Assembly (NCBI GenBank): GCA_025458665.1 | Contig: JALOSG010000053.1 | Span: 1 to 16,722 of the forward strand | Direction: 5' to 3' | From: Serpentinimonas sp. | GTDB lineage: Bacteria; Pseudomonadota; Gammaproteobacteria; Burkholderiales; Burkholderiaceae_C | DNA length: 16,722 bases | Part shown: positions 1 to 6,814 of the stretch, piece after piece | Layout: each line of letters starts with the position of its first letter | Position numbering within the stretch: the first letter of the stretch is position 1 | Position numbers and translations under genes: made by a program | Notes under the pieces: generated by a model | Seen by the model: only the letters and a program-made list of their open reading frames with translations | Database searches by the model: none | Told to the model about the DNA's origin: nothing

Positions 1-591
1 CCGTATGGCCACCTCCACCACGTTGGTGTCGGAATCAAAGTTCATGTCCCACACCTGCTCGGCCAGGGTGGTGCGCGACAGAATCTGCCCCTTGCGCCGG
101 GTGAGCAGCACCAGCAGGGAGAACTCCTTGGCTGTGAGGTCGAGGCGCTGGCCGGCGCGCCACGCGCGACGGCTCATCAGGTCGAGCTCCAGATCGGCCA
201 GGGACAGGCGCGCGGAATCCGCCTCCGAGACCCCCGGCGCACGCCGAAGCAAAGCGCCTATGCGGGCCAGCAACTCGGAGAAAGCAAATGGCTTGACCAG
301 ATAGTCGTCTGCGCCTGCCTCCAGACCGTGCACGCGGTCTTCCACACGGTCGCGCGCAGTGAGCATGAGCACCGGCGTCTGGCGCTTCTGGCGCAAGGCG
401 CTCAGCACGCCAAAACCATCCACCCCAGGCAACATGATGTCGAGCACCACCAGCTGGTAGTCGCCATCGAGTGCCAGGTACTTGCCCTCTATGCCGTCGC
501 GCGCCACGTCCACGGTGTAGCCCGCTTCGGTCAGACCGCGGCGTACGTAGTCGGCCAGTTTGGCCTCGTCTTCAACAAGCAGGATGCGCAT
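1..591 (-). CDS. CopR/CusR-type heavy-metal response regulator (partial, 3' end outside window)
   Basis: OmpR/PhoB-family response regulator that acts in the cytoplasm as a DNA-binding regulator. The start is the ATG complement at 589-591 (MRILLVEDE); the frame stays open to base 1, giving 197 residues, so only the last part of the DNA-binding domain is missing. The receiver domain spans about residues 1-115, with acidic residues D8/E9, the phosphoacceptor D51 in LDIMLPGVDG, and the VKPF lysine. The winged-helix domain ends in the window with SDTNVVEVAIR, typical of the CopR/CzcR/SilR heavy-metal subgroup. Its kinase is presumably the next gene to the left. The Cop/Cus-like palindrome at 658-673, about 67 bp upstream, suggests autoregulation. 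There is no good Shine-Dalgarno sequence. The metal (Cu, Ag, Zn or Cd) cannot be read from the sequence. Confidence 0.93.
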   Translation of the reverse strand, partial: MRILLVEDEAKLADYVRRGLTEAGYTVDVARDGIEGKYLALDGDYQLVVLDIMLPGVDGFGVLSALRQKRQTPVLMLTARDRVEDRVHGLEAGADDYLVKPFAFSELLARIGALLRRAPGVSEADSARLSLADLELDLMSRRAWRAGQRLDLTAKEFSLLVLLTRRKGQILSRTTLAEQVWDMNFDSDTNVVEVAIR

Positions 592-657
592 GGCAGGCGT
601 GAGGGAGGAGAGTACGGACAGGAGCCGAAATTGTCTGGTACCTGCTGGGGCGTGTCG

Positions 658-673
658 ATTACAAATTTGTCAT
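658..673. promoter_or_regulatory. Cop/Cus-type response regulator operator
   Basis: ATTACAAATTTGTCAT is an inverted repeat in which 7 of 8 base pairs match. It closely resembles the ATGACAA-N2-TTGTCAT boxes bound by CusR/CopR-type regulators. It lies between the divergent heavy-metal response regulator and the DUF4148-repeat gene, so it can serve both promoters. A weaker half-site-like AATTGTC occurs near 630. Confidence 0.7.
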
Positions 674-798
674 CTGGCTGTTCGCTGAAAGAAAACCTCG
701 GTTTCTACAGTCTCTACATGCCCAACACACAGAGCGGCATCCCGGACCAGCAGGTCGCTGGCCCGGTAACTTGAACCACTCCAACCGAAGGAACCGAC

Positions 799-1296
799 AT
801 GAACACCTCCATCCGCTTTATCGCCCCCCTGATGCTCGTTCTGGGCGCCTCCGCCGCCATGGCCCAGTCGGCCGAAGGCCTGACCCGCGCCCAGGTGCAA
901 GCCGAAGCCCGCGAAGCTGCCCGCCTGGGCCTGCTGGATATCCGTGAAGGCGAGTTTCCCAGCGCCGTGACAGCCACCGCCACCGCACCCTCCAGCTCCC
1001 GCGCCCAGGTGCTGGCCGAGGCCCGCGAAGCCGCCCGCCTGGGTCTGCTCGATGTGCGTGAAGGCGAGCCGCTGAGCCTGAACGCAGCGGCACCGTCCGG
1101 TGAGCAGAAGTCCCGCGCCCAGGTGCTGGCCGAAGCCCGCGAAGCTGCCCGCCTGGGTCTGTTGGAGTACCGCGAAGGCGAAGCTCCCCGCGTAGCCACC
1201 GCCGAGCAAGCCGAGCAGATCCGCATGGCCGGTCTGCGCGCGGTGGACAACAGCAGCGTCACCGCACAGGGCAAGCCTGCCGCCCGCGTTCAGTAA
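799..1296 (+). CDS. secreted DUF4148-like triple-repeat protein
   Basis: A 165-residue exported protein of unknown function. Residues 1-23 form a signal peptide ending AMA-QS. The mature part carries three near-identical helical repeats starting at about residues 30, 68 and 106. The core of each is RAQVxAEAREAARLGLL followed by (D/E)xREGE, and the copies are exactly 38 residues apart, joined by Ala/Thr/Ser-rich linkers. This matches the DUF4148 family of small Burkholderiales envelope proteins, which usually have one copy. An AAGGA Shine-Dalgarno at 788-792 supports the ATG at 799. The gene is divergent from the metal-response regulator and shares its operator region, so metal-induced expression is likely (inference). 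It ends in a strong terminator. Confidence 0.85.
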   Translation: MNTSIRFIAPLMLVLGASAAMAQSAEGLTRAQVQAEAREAARLGLLDIREGEFPSAVTATATAPSSSRAQVLAEAREAARLGLLDVREGEPLSLNAAAPSGEQKSRAQVLAEAREAARLGLLEYREGEAPRVATAEQAEQIRMAGLRAVDNSSVTAQGKPAARVQ

Positions 1297-1318
1297 CAAC
1301 GCCTTTTCGCCAGCCTGT

Positions 1319-1350
1319 AGCCCCGGTGCCTGCGCCCCGGGGCTTTTCTT
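1319..1350 (+). terminator. rho-independent terminator of the DUF4148-repeat gene
   Basis: The 8-bp stem AGCCCCGG / CCGGGGCT (1319-1326 with 1337-1344) has a 10-nt loop and is followed by TTTCTTT. It starts 22 bases after the stop codon. The minus strand lacks a U-tract, so it is probably not a terminator for the convergent porin gene. Confidence 0.85.
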
Positions 1351-1394
1351 TGTGCTTTTCGCGCCAACCTGAAGAAGGGCGCCGGGTTGGACGC

Positions 1395-2402
1395 TCAGAA
1401 GTCGTGGCGTATGCCTACTGCGTAGAGACGACGCTCACGCGCCTGCACTCCAGAGCCGTTGTCCACATCGCCATCGAGCCAGCCTGCATAGAGTCGTGTG
1501 CGCTTGGACATGGTGTAGGTCGCGCCTATGGCGAATGCCTTGCCATCGCCAGAACTCAGGCCATTGAGTTCAGATTTGCCTTTTGCATAACCTGCAGAAA
1601 TGTCAAACTTTCCCACAGGAACCGTGACCCCAATGGCGTAGTCCCGGTCTTCCAGTCCATTGGCCTGGTCTGTGATCTGGTACTGCCCCGACACGCGCGC
1701 CACACCCAAGTCGTAGGCTGCCGACAGAACAGTGAAGTTCCGGTCCGAAGCCAGGGTGTTGTTTGCCTGGTCCTGATAGCCGAAACCCACATCCAGCTTG
1801 CCCATGCGGTACCGCAGGTTCAAGGCGGTCAGGTCGGCGCTGTTGGCGGGGTCTTCGTCCAGGGAGTAACCCAGGCTGGCACTGAAGCCGCCGATGCGCG
1901 GTGTGTCGTAACGCACCATGTTGCTGGGGCGACTCGTGAAGTCGGAGACGCCAGCGGCGGTTCCTACCGCACCGCTCAGGTAAGCCACTTTGGTGGGCGT
2001 GAACTCGGAGTCGAACAGGTTGTTGGATATGCCCAGGTCATAGACGTCCTTGTACGGGCTGTCCATCAGACCCAGGCGCACCGCGCCAAATCCACCGCTC
2101 AGCCCCACCCATGACGCGCGCCGGAACTGCAGTCCGCCCGCCGTACCGTCGTCCACGGTGAGTGCGCTTTCCAGCTGGAAGTTGGCCTTCAGTCCACCGC
2201 CGAGGTCTTCGGTACCGCGAAAGCCAATTCGGCTGGTGGTCAGGTTGCCGCTGAATACCTGGGTGGTGCTCGCACCGTTGACCCGGTTGGACCCTACCGA
2301 TGCGTCCATGCGGCCATACACGGTCACGCTCGACTGGGCCGATGCGGCGCCAGCCGCAGAGAGGGTGGCGATTGCCGCCAGAGCCAGGATGCTCTTTTTC
2401 AT
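1395..2402 (-). CDS. Gram-negative general porin (Burkholderiales type)
   Basis: A 335-residue outer-membrane trimeric porin for passive diffusion of small solutes. It starts MKKSILALAAIATLSA with a signal peptide cut after ASA (about residue 22), followed directly by QSSVTVYGRMDASVG, the standard first beta strand of this family. Conserved landmarks are SRIGFRGTEDLGGGLKA and the C-terminal GIRHDF, whose final Phe is the BAM recognition signal. Length is slightly below the usual 350-380 residues, so some external loops are short. The Shine-Dalgarno CGGAGC lies about 7 bases upstream. It converges with the DUF4148-repeat gene. No operator is recognisable upstream. Confidence 0.95.
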   Translation of the reverse strand: MKKSILALAAIATLSAAGAASAQSSVTVYGRMDASVGSNRVNGASTTQVFSGNLTTSRIGFRGTEDLGGGLKANFQLESALTVDDGTAGGLQFRRASWVGLSGGFGAVRLGLMDSPYKDVYDLGISNNLFDSEFTPTKVAYLSGAVGTAAGVSDFTSRPSNMVRYDTPRIGGFSASLGYSLDEDPANSADLTALNLRYRMGKLDVGFGYQDQANNTLASDRNFTVLSAAYDLGVARVSGQYQITDQANGLEDRDYAIGVTVPVGKFDISAGYAKGKSELNGLSSGDGKAFAIGATYTMSKRTRLYAGWLDGDVDNGSGVQARERRLYAVGIRHDF

Positions 2403-2688
2403 GTACTTGCTCCGATGAAATGGAATGGGACGGGTGCCCCTGCTTCCCGCACCATGCAGGAAGTCAGTCCATTACAGGGAGTGCACGCTTCAGCTGCGTG
2501 ACAGCGAGCAAAAAGCAATGGGATTTCTCCCTACAAGCCACACAAGACCAGGCCCACAGGTGAGGTTTCATGGAGCTGTCACAACCGTGCGCCGTGTGCC
2601 GCAGATGGTCATGGATCTGGAATGGCACAACCGCCGCGCTGATCCGCTACAGCCGTTGCGGGTACGGGGCTGACGGTCTATCTTTGTG

Positions 2689-3027
2689 TCACTGCACCAC
2701 GGTGCATTCGGGCAGACGTGTGGCCCACGCCGAAGCCGGCAGTTCGGAGTGCGCCCCCCGGCTGGCGACGTCCCAGGTCGTGTACAGGCGGCCCACCACC
2801 ACACGGAACTCTGCGCTCAACCCGGGGTGCCTCGCGAGGTGACGCAGGTTGGCACAGATCTTCTGGGCCATCTGGTGCCCGTGCTGCCCACAACGGCTTT
2901 GCCCGTAAGCCGTCATCAACGCCAGCGTACCTGCCAGCAAGGCCTCGGCGCAGGTCATCACATACTCTTCGGTGTCGGGGTCTATTGCCACAGGGTCACG
3001 GGTTCGCACGACGGTCTGCCTTTCCAT
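2689..3027 (-). CDS. small Fur-controlled protein of unknown function
   Basis: A 112-residue protein that I do not recognise. It has no signal peptide and no clear membrane segment. A mainly helical part (residues 20-85) contains a semi-hydrophobic stretch MTCAEALLAGTLALMTAYG and a second helix MAQKICANLRHLARH; the tail (90-112) is less ordered. Cysteines at 26, 46, 58 and 108 do not form a standard metal motif. The strongest evidence that the gene is real is its promoter: a good -35/-10 pair with an embedded Fur box 50-75 bp upstream. The first ATG has no clear Shine-Dalgarno; an internal ATG at residue 24 (GAAGAG upstream) is an alternative start. Iron-limitation expression is inferred. It could belong to the small proteins seen near Fur-regulated sodA/fumC or siderophore loci, but no such neighbour is present. 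Confidence 0.7.
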   Translation of the reverse strand: MERQTVVRTRDPVAIDPDTEEYVMTCAEALLAGTLALMTAYGQSRCGQHGHQMAQKICANLRHLARHPGLSAEFRVVVGRLYTTWDVASRGAHSELPASAWATRLPECTVVQ

Positions 3028-3075
3028 ACAGGGGCCAGGGGCCGGGAGGGTGCGGCCAGATCGACCGCATGAATA

Positions 3076-3104
3076 ATTGTATTGATACTCATTCTCATTT
3101 GCAA
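3076..3104 (-). promoter_or_regulatory. sigma-70 promoter with embedded Fur box
   Basis: Read on the minus strand, TTGCAA (-35) is followed by a 17-bp spacer and TACAAT (-10). Inside the spacer, TGAGAATGAGTATCA (3083-3097) matches the Fur 7-1-7 consensus TGATAATnATTATCA with one mismatch per arm. Start of transcription would be near 3069, about 42 bases before the small gene's ATG. Iron-loaded Fur here would block RNA polymerase directly. Confidence 0.8.
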
Positions 3105-3137
3105 GAGATGAATGTTTTCCGTACCCCCTGCCCTTCT

Positions 3138-3176
3138 CCCCTCCTGGTCTCCCCTCCTGGTCTCCCCTCCTGGTCT
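3138..3176. repeat. three perfect 13-bp polypyrimidine tandem repeats
   Basis: The unit CCCCTCCTGGTCT occurs three times without a mismatch (3138-3150, 3151-3163, 3164-3176). It is flanked by more C/T-rich sequence (3124-3190), between the dadA remnant and the Fur promoter. No coding role is apparent. Confidence 0.9.
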
Positions 3177-3199
3177 CCTCTCCCCTCTTCCCGGCAGCC

Positions 3200-4347
3200 T
3201 CAGGCGGGCACCGCCACCGCCAGGGGTACCACGCCGCTGCGCTGCTGCCACTGCTGTACCTGCCCAGCCACCATGTCGGCCGTCACGGCCGACAGCGTCC
3301 AGCCCAGGTGGCCGTGGCCGGTGTTGTAGAACACGTTGGCACGGCGGCCAGCGCCCACGCGCGGCATCATGTTGGGCATCATGGGGCGCATTCCGCGGTG
3401 CCCGCCACGCGGAAACGGTCTGTACCCAGGCGGCTGGTCACCAGCTTGGTCTCGTCGTCCAGCAGGCTCACCGTGGGTGCAGCGCGCTGGCTTTGCTCGT
3501 CCAGCAGGTTCACGGTGATGGAGTAGCCCTTCACCGGGTAAATGTTCACGCGGTCGCCCAATTGCGCGGCCAGGGCCCGGCTGCCCACGCCGGCGCAGAC
3601 CACCAGGGCATCGAAGTGGTGGTCGGTGGTTTGGTCGGTGTGGCGCAAGGTGACGGTGGCGCGCTGCCCATCGCTGGCCACCCGCGCCACTTCGCTGCCC
3701 CACAGGCAGCGCACGCCCAGGCGTTCGGCCGCAGCGGCCATGCCCTGCGTGAACTTGTGAATGTCGCCGGTGGAGTCGCTCTCGGTGAAGTAGCCGCCGT
3801 AGTACTGGCCGGCCAGCGTAGGTTCAATGCTGCGCATTTCCTCGGGCGTCACCGCGCGGCGCTCCAGGCCGCCCTGTGCCAGCAACTGGCTCACGCTGCC
3901 AGCGTGGTCAAAGCCTTTCTTGTCGCGGTAAATGTGCAGGATGCCTTCCTTCCTGGCATCAAAGTCCACGCCCTCGGCCTCGGCCCAGGCGAACAGGTGC
4001 TGGCGTGCGGCAATGGCCAGCCGCGCGGTGTCTATGGTGTTCTGGCGGTATTGCGGCATGCTGGCCATGAACTCGGCAAACCAGCTGATCTTGTGCCAAG
4101 TAGGTTTGGGGTTCACCAGCAGGGGCGCATCGTTCTTCAGCATCCACTTGATGCCCTTGACCAGCGTGGACCAGTGCGTCCAGACCTCGGCGTTCGATGC
4201 CGAAAGCTGCCCGCCGTTGGCGAACGAGGTGTCCATGGCGGCGTAGCGGTGCCGCTCGAACAGGGTGACGGAGAAGCCGCGCTGGGCCAGCGCGTAAGCG
4301 GTAGTGACACCCGTGATGCCACCACCCACAACTGCAACAGATTGCAT
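3200..4347 (-). pseudogene. dadA: D-amino acid dehydrogenase (dadA), disrupted by an internal deletion and frameshift
   Basis: DadA-family FAD-dependent dehydrogenase that oxidises D-amino acids at the inner membrane and passes electrons to the quinone pool. The N-terminal Rossmann motif VVGGGITG (residues 7-13) and ERH are intact, as are FANGGQLSASNAEVW and the substrate-domain segments up to VAGTAE (residue 318). After this the reading frame breaks: CAP-stop at 3379. The C-terminal FAD-binding segment RPMMPNMMPRVGAG...YNTGHGHLGWTLS continues in another frame to a stop at 3200. Family members carry about 38 residues between GTAE and LRPM; these are missing, and the loss is not a multiple of three (3n+1). 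The encoded enzyme should be inactive unless this is a sequencing or assembly error. The riboswitch upstream is intact. Confidence 0.88.
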
Positions 4348-4377
4348 GGTTCAGGTTCCAGAATTGCGTCAGAGTGG

Positions 4378-4415
4378 AAAAGCGCGCAGCCCGCCACATT
4401 GCTTGCGGCGCGCGC
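4378..4415 (-). terminator. candidate riboswitch expression platform (intrinsic terminator)
   Basis: On the minus strand, between the second aptamer and the dadA start, GCGCGC-GCCGC can pair with GTGGC and, after a small bulge, GCGCGC; a TTTT run follows directly. Its position just downstream of the aptamer suggests glycine-controlled termination. The bulge makes this less certain. Confidence 0.45.
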
Positions 4416-4624
4416 CCCCTCTGTTTGGAACCTGAGAGATTCATGGCGCCCCGCGTGCCATCACGGCGGGGGCCACTTGCTCCTGCGGTGGGCCGCACGA
4501 CGAACGCGGCCACTCTTCAGAGTGAAATACCTGGGTGAATGCGACCGGTCCTTTTGCCTGAGAGTTTCCGGGGCGGTTGCTCCTTCGGCGCTGTCCTGCC
4601 GGGGCAGGCCAGTCTCTCCCGATC
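4416..4624 (-). ncRNA. tandem glycine riboswitch upstream of dadA
   Basis: Two glycine aptamers lie in the dadA leader on the minus strand. The first (about 4535-4624) has CGGGAGAGACTGG, then CCGAAGGAGCAACC, then ACTCTCAGGCAAAAGGACCG, the hallmark conserved strings of the family. The second (about 4416-4520) has ACTCTGAAGAGTGG, CCGCAGGAGCAAGTGG and TCTCTCAGGTTCCAAACAG. The short linker between them is typical of the cooperative tandem form. Glycine riboswitches are known in front of gcvT, amino acid transporters and amino acid oxidases. Here the target is a DadA-type dehydrogenase that is now broken. Confidence 0.93.
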
Positions 4625-4649
4625 GATGTGAAATGTAGCAGCAAATGCC

Positions 4650-4679
4650 CGGACAACCCTCCGGCTGCCACCAGATAAT
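4650..4679 (+). promoter_or_regulatory. candidate nhaR promoter
   Basis: CGGACA (4650-4655), an 18-bp spacer and GATAAT (4674-4679) form a moderate sigma-70 promoter. Transcription would start near 4686, just before the 9-bp repeats and about 65 bases upstream of the nhaR ATG. Confidence 0.35.
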
Positions 4680-4699
4680 GTTTGCACCAGCCCGCCCTG

Positions 4700-4744
4700 C
4701 CACACCTGCCACACCTGCCACATCTGCCACACCTGCCACACCTG
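4700..4744. repeat. five 9-bp tandem repeats directly before nhaR
   Basis: Five copies of CCACACCTG (third copy CCACATCTG) end 6 bases before the nhaR start codon. They occupy the ribosome-binding region, which has no purine-rich Shine-Dalgarno. Because the unit is 9 bp, changes in copy number alter leader length but keep an upstream in-frame TTG (4682) in phase, which would encode Pro-His-Leu repeats. Confidence 0.92.
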
Positions 4745-4750
4745 CCCGCC

Positions 4751-5638
4751 ATGAACTACCGCCACCTGTATTACTTCTGGGTAGTGACCAAGGAAGGTGG
4801 TTTTGCGCGCGCCGCCGAGCGGCTGGGCATGGCCATACAGACCATCAGCGCGCAGGTCAAGGCGCTGGAACAGGACCTGGGGCACCAGCTCCTCAAGCCA
4901 GAAGGGCGCCGCGTGGCCCTGACCGATGCGGGGCAGGCCGTTTTTGCCCGCGCCGAGGCCATCTTCCAGCTCGGCGAGTCCATCCCTGAAGCGGCGGCCC
5001 AGGCGGCATCGGCCCCGGTGGCGCGGCTGGCGGTGGGCATGTCCGACGGCTTGTCCAAGCTGGCCACCCACGCGCTGCTGCGGCCCATTCTGGGCACGCC
5101 CGCGTTGAAACTGGTGTGCCACGAGGGAGAGGTGGAAGAACTCATGGCAGAACTGGCGCTGCACCGGCTGGACCTGGTGCTGGCGGGACAGCCGCCGGCG
5201 CAGAACTCCAGCCTGAGGTTGAACAGCGACCGCATCATGGTGTCCCCGGTGGACTGGTATGGCCCGGCGTCCCTGGTGCGCAAAGCCCACACCGAGGCGT
5301 TTCCCGCCTGCCTGGCCGAGCTGCCGGTGTTGCTGCCCACGCCGCATTCCGCGCTGCGCGGGCACATAGACCGCTGGCTCGAGGCCCGGCAAATCACCCC
5401 GCGTACCGTGGGCGAGTTCGAGGACAGCGCCTTGCTCAGCCTGTTTGCGGCTCAGGGCATGGGCGTGTTCCCGGCGGCGGCCCTGGGTGCCGATGCCATG
5501 GCGGCCTCGCTGCGGCTGCGGCTGCTGGGGCGCAGTGAAGGGTTGTACGAGGAAATCTACGCCCTGCGTTCGCGGCGTGGTCTGCACCATCCGCTGGTGT
5601 TGCAGATTCTGAATGCCGCGCAAGGCACAGGTTCGTAA
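4751..5638 (+). CDS. nhaR: NhaR-type LysR-family transcriptional regulator
   Basis: A 295-residue LysR-type activator. The N-terminal helix-turn-helix domain begins MNYRHLYYFWVVTKEGG, followed by AAERLGMAIQTISAQVKALEQDLG (quoted in parts), very close to E. coli NhaR, which activates the Na+/H+ antiporter nhaA in response to Na+. The effector domain (about residues 90-290) keeps NhaR-like features such as VGMSDGLSKL, FPACLAELPVLLP, GEFEDSALL and a final HPLVLQILNAA. The ATG at 4751 is chosen because homologs begin at NYxHLYYFW; an in-frame TTG at 4682 would add a Pro-His-Leu repeat tail and is less likely. There is no Shine-Dalgarno: the 9-bp repeats fill that place. It is divergent from dadA and followed 95 bases later by a cation antiporter, a plausible target. 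Confidence 0.88.
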   Translation: MNYRHLYYFWVVTKEGGFARAAERLGMAIQTISAQVKALEQDLGHQLLKPEGRRVALTDAGQAVFARAEAIFQLGESIPEAAAQAASAPVARLAVGMSDGLSKLATHALLRPILGTPALKLVCHEGEVEELMAELALHRLDLVLAGQPPAQNSSLRLNSDRIMVSPVDWYGPASLVRKAHTEAFPACLAELPVLLPTPHSALRGHIDRWLEARQITPRTVGEFEDSALLSLFAAQGMGVFPAAALGADAMAASLRLRLLGRSEGLYEEIYALRSRRGLHHPLVLQILNAAQGTGS

Positions 5639-5640
5639 AA

Positions 5641-5659
5641 AGCGAAGTAGCGCTTCGCT
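5641..5659 (+). other. hairpin after nhaR
   Basis: AGCGAAG / CTTCGCT forms a perfect 7-bp stem with a 5-nt loop, 2 bases after the nhaR stop. No T-run follows, so it may be an attenuator or a 3'-end stabilising structure rather than a full terminator; read-through into the antiporter gene is possible. Confidence 0.4.
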
Positions 5660-5733
5660 CAAGTCTGATAGCGCCGAATCAAAGGCTGCTGCAAACTCGC
5701 GCCTTCATAACATTTGCTGGAGGAGTGATCACC

Positions 5734-6813
5734 ATGTTGTGGATTCAGGCTTTGTGGTTTGGCGCCGGACTGGCTGCCCTGGTGGTGGGCGCAAGTTCGC
5801 TGGTGCGAGGTGCGTCCAAACTGGCGCTCTCGTTGGGGCTTTCCCCACTGGTGGTAGGGCTGACGATCGTGGCTTTTGGCACCAGCGCACCCGAAATGGC
5901 GGTATCCACCGGGGCCGTGCTCAATGGGCAGGGCGACATTGCGATTGGCAACGTGGTGGGCAGCAACATCTTCAACGTGCTGTTCATTCTGGGCGCCAGC
6001 GCGCTCATCGTGCCGCTGGTGGTGCACATCCAGCTCATCCGGCAGGAAATCCCCATCATGCTGGGCGCCTCCCTGTTGCTGCTGGCCCTGGCGCTCGACG
6101 GCAGCATCACCATGTGGGAAGGTGGCTTGCTGCTGGCGCTGCTGGTGGCGTACACCGCCTTCCTGGTGATCCAGTCGCGCAAGGAAACTGCCGCGGCCGC
6201 GGCCGAGTTCAACGAAGAAATCACTCCCGCAGGGCCGGGCGCCTGGGACGCCCACTGGGCTGCGCAGGCCGGCCTGATTGTGGCGGGACTGGTGCTGCTG
6301 GTTTTCGGTTCCGACTGGCTGGTGGGCGCCTCGGTGGCATTTGCCAAGGCCTTTGGCGTGAGTGATCTGGTCATTGGGCTCACCATCGTGGCCGCAGGCA
6401 CTTCCATGCCCGAGGTGGCCACCTCGCTCACCGCCGCCATCAAGGGGGAGCGCGATATTGCCGTGGGCAACGTGGTGGGCAGCAACACCTTCAACATTCT
6501 GGGATGCGTGGGCCTGAGCGGTCTGGTGGCAGGCACCTCGGGGTTGGGGCTGGCCCCGTCGCTGCTCAACTTCGACATCTGGGTGATGCTGGCCGTCGCG
6601 CTGGCCTGCCTGCCGGTGTTCCTGACCGGGCGCGAGATTGCCCGCTGGGAAGGCGCCGTGTTCCTGGGCTACTACGTGGCCTATGTGGCCTACCTGGTGC
6701 TGGCTGCTCAGCAACATGCGGCGCTGCAGGCGTTTTCTTCGGCCATGCTGGGCTTCGTGGTGCCCATCACCATCATCACACTGGTGGTGGTGTGGCTGCG
6801 CCAGCCGAAATAA
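5734..6813 (+). CDS. calcium/sodium antiporter (CaCA family, YrbG type)
   Basis: A 359-residue inner-membrane Na+/Ca2+ exchanger with about 10-11 transmembrane helices. The two inverted alpha-repeats that form the ion path are clear: GLTIVAFGTSAPEMAVS with GNVVGSNIFN (residues 43-81), and GLTIVAAGTSMPEVATS with GNVVGSNTFN (215-254). The ion-binding glutamates are E54 and E227. A short hydrophilic loop (about 148-175), starting SRKETAAAAAEF, joins the halves and is too short to be a regulatory Ca2+-binding domain, as is usual in bacteria. The ATG at 5734 is chosen because GGAGGAG (5719-5725) lies 8 bases upstream; the GTG at 5725 overlaps this Shine-Dalgarno. It lies downstream of an NhaR-type regulator, so control by cations is likely (inference). 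It converges with the phosphatase gene with one base between stop codons. Confidence 0.93.
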   Translation: MLWIQALWFGAGLAALVVGASSLVRGASKLALSLGLSPLVVGLTIVAFGTSAPEMAVSTGAVLNGQGDIAIGNVVGSNIFNVLFILGASALIVPLVVHIQLIRQEIPIMLGASLLLLALALDGSITMWEGGLLLALLVAYTAFLVIQSRKETAAAAAEFNEEITPAGPGAWDAHWAAQAGLIVAGLVLLVFGSDWLVGASVAFAKAFGVSDLVIGLTIVAAGTSMPEVATSLTAAIKGERDIAVGNVVGSNTFNILGCVGLSGLVAGTSGLGLAPSLLNFDIWVMLAVALACLPVFLTGREIARWEGAVFLGYYVAYVAYLVLAAQQHAALQAFSSAMLGFVVPITIITLVVVWLRQPK

Positions 6814-6814
6814 C

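Noticed and set aside
670..1299. Minus-strand open frames opposite the DUF4148-repeat gene
   Set aside because: They mirror the three repeats, have no ribosome-binding site or signal peptide, and one covers the operator region; the plus-strand gene has a Shine-Dalgarno, signal peptide and terminator.
3112..4638. 508-codon plus-strand open frame opposite dadA
   Set aside because: It is the antisense of dadA and the riboswitch. It starts within the polypyrimidine repeats and has only compositionally biased sequence.
5641..5659. Rho-independent terminator after nhaR
   Set aside because: The stem is perfect but short, and CAAGTCT rather than a T-run follows, so it is listed only as a hairpin.
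4517..5662. Long minus-strand open frame opposite nhaR
   Set aside because: It is Gln/Arg/Gly/His-rich with no recognisable domain, runs through the glycine riboswitch and the 9-bp repeats (giving WQVWQVWQ), and is the antisense shadow of a well-conserved LysR gene.
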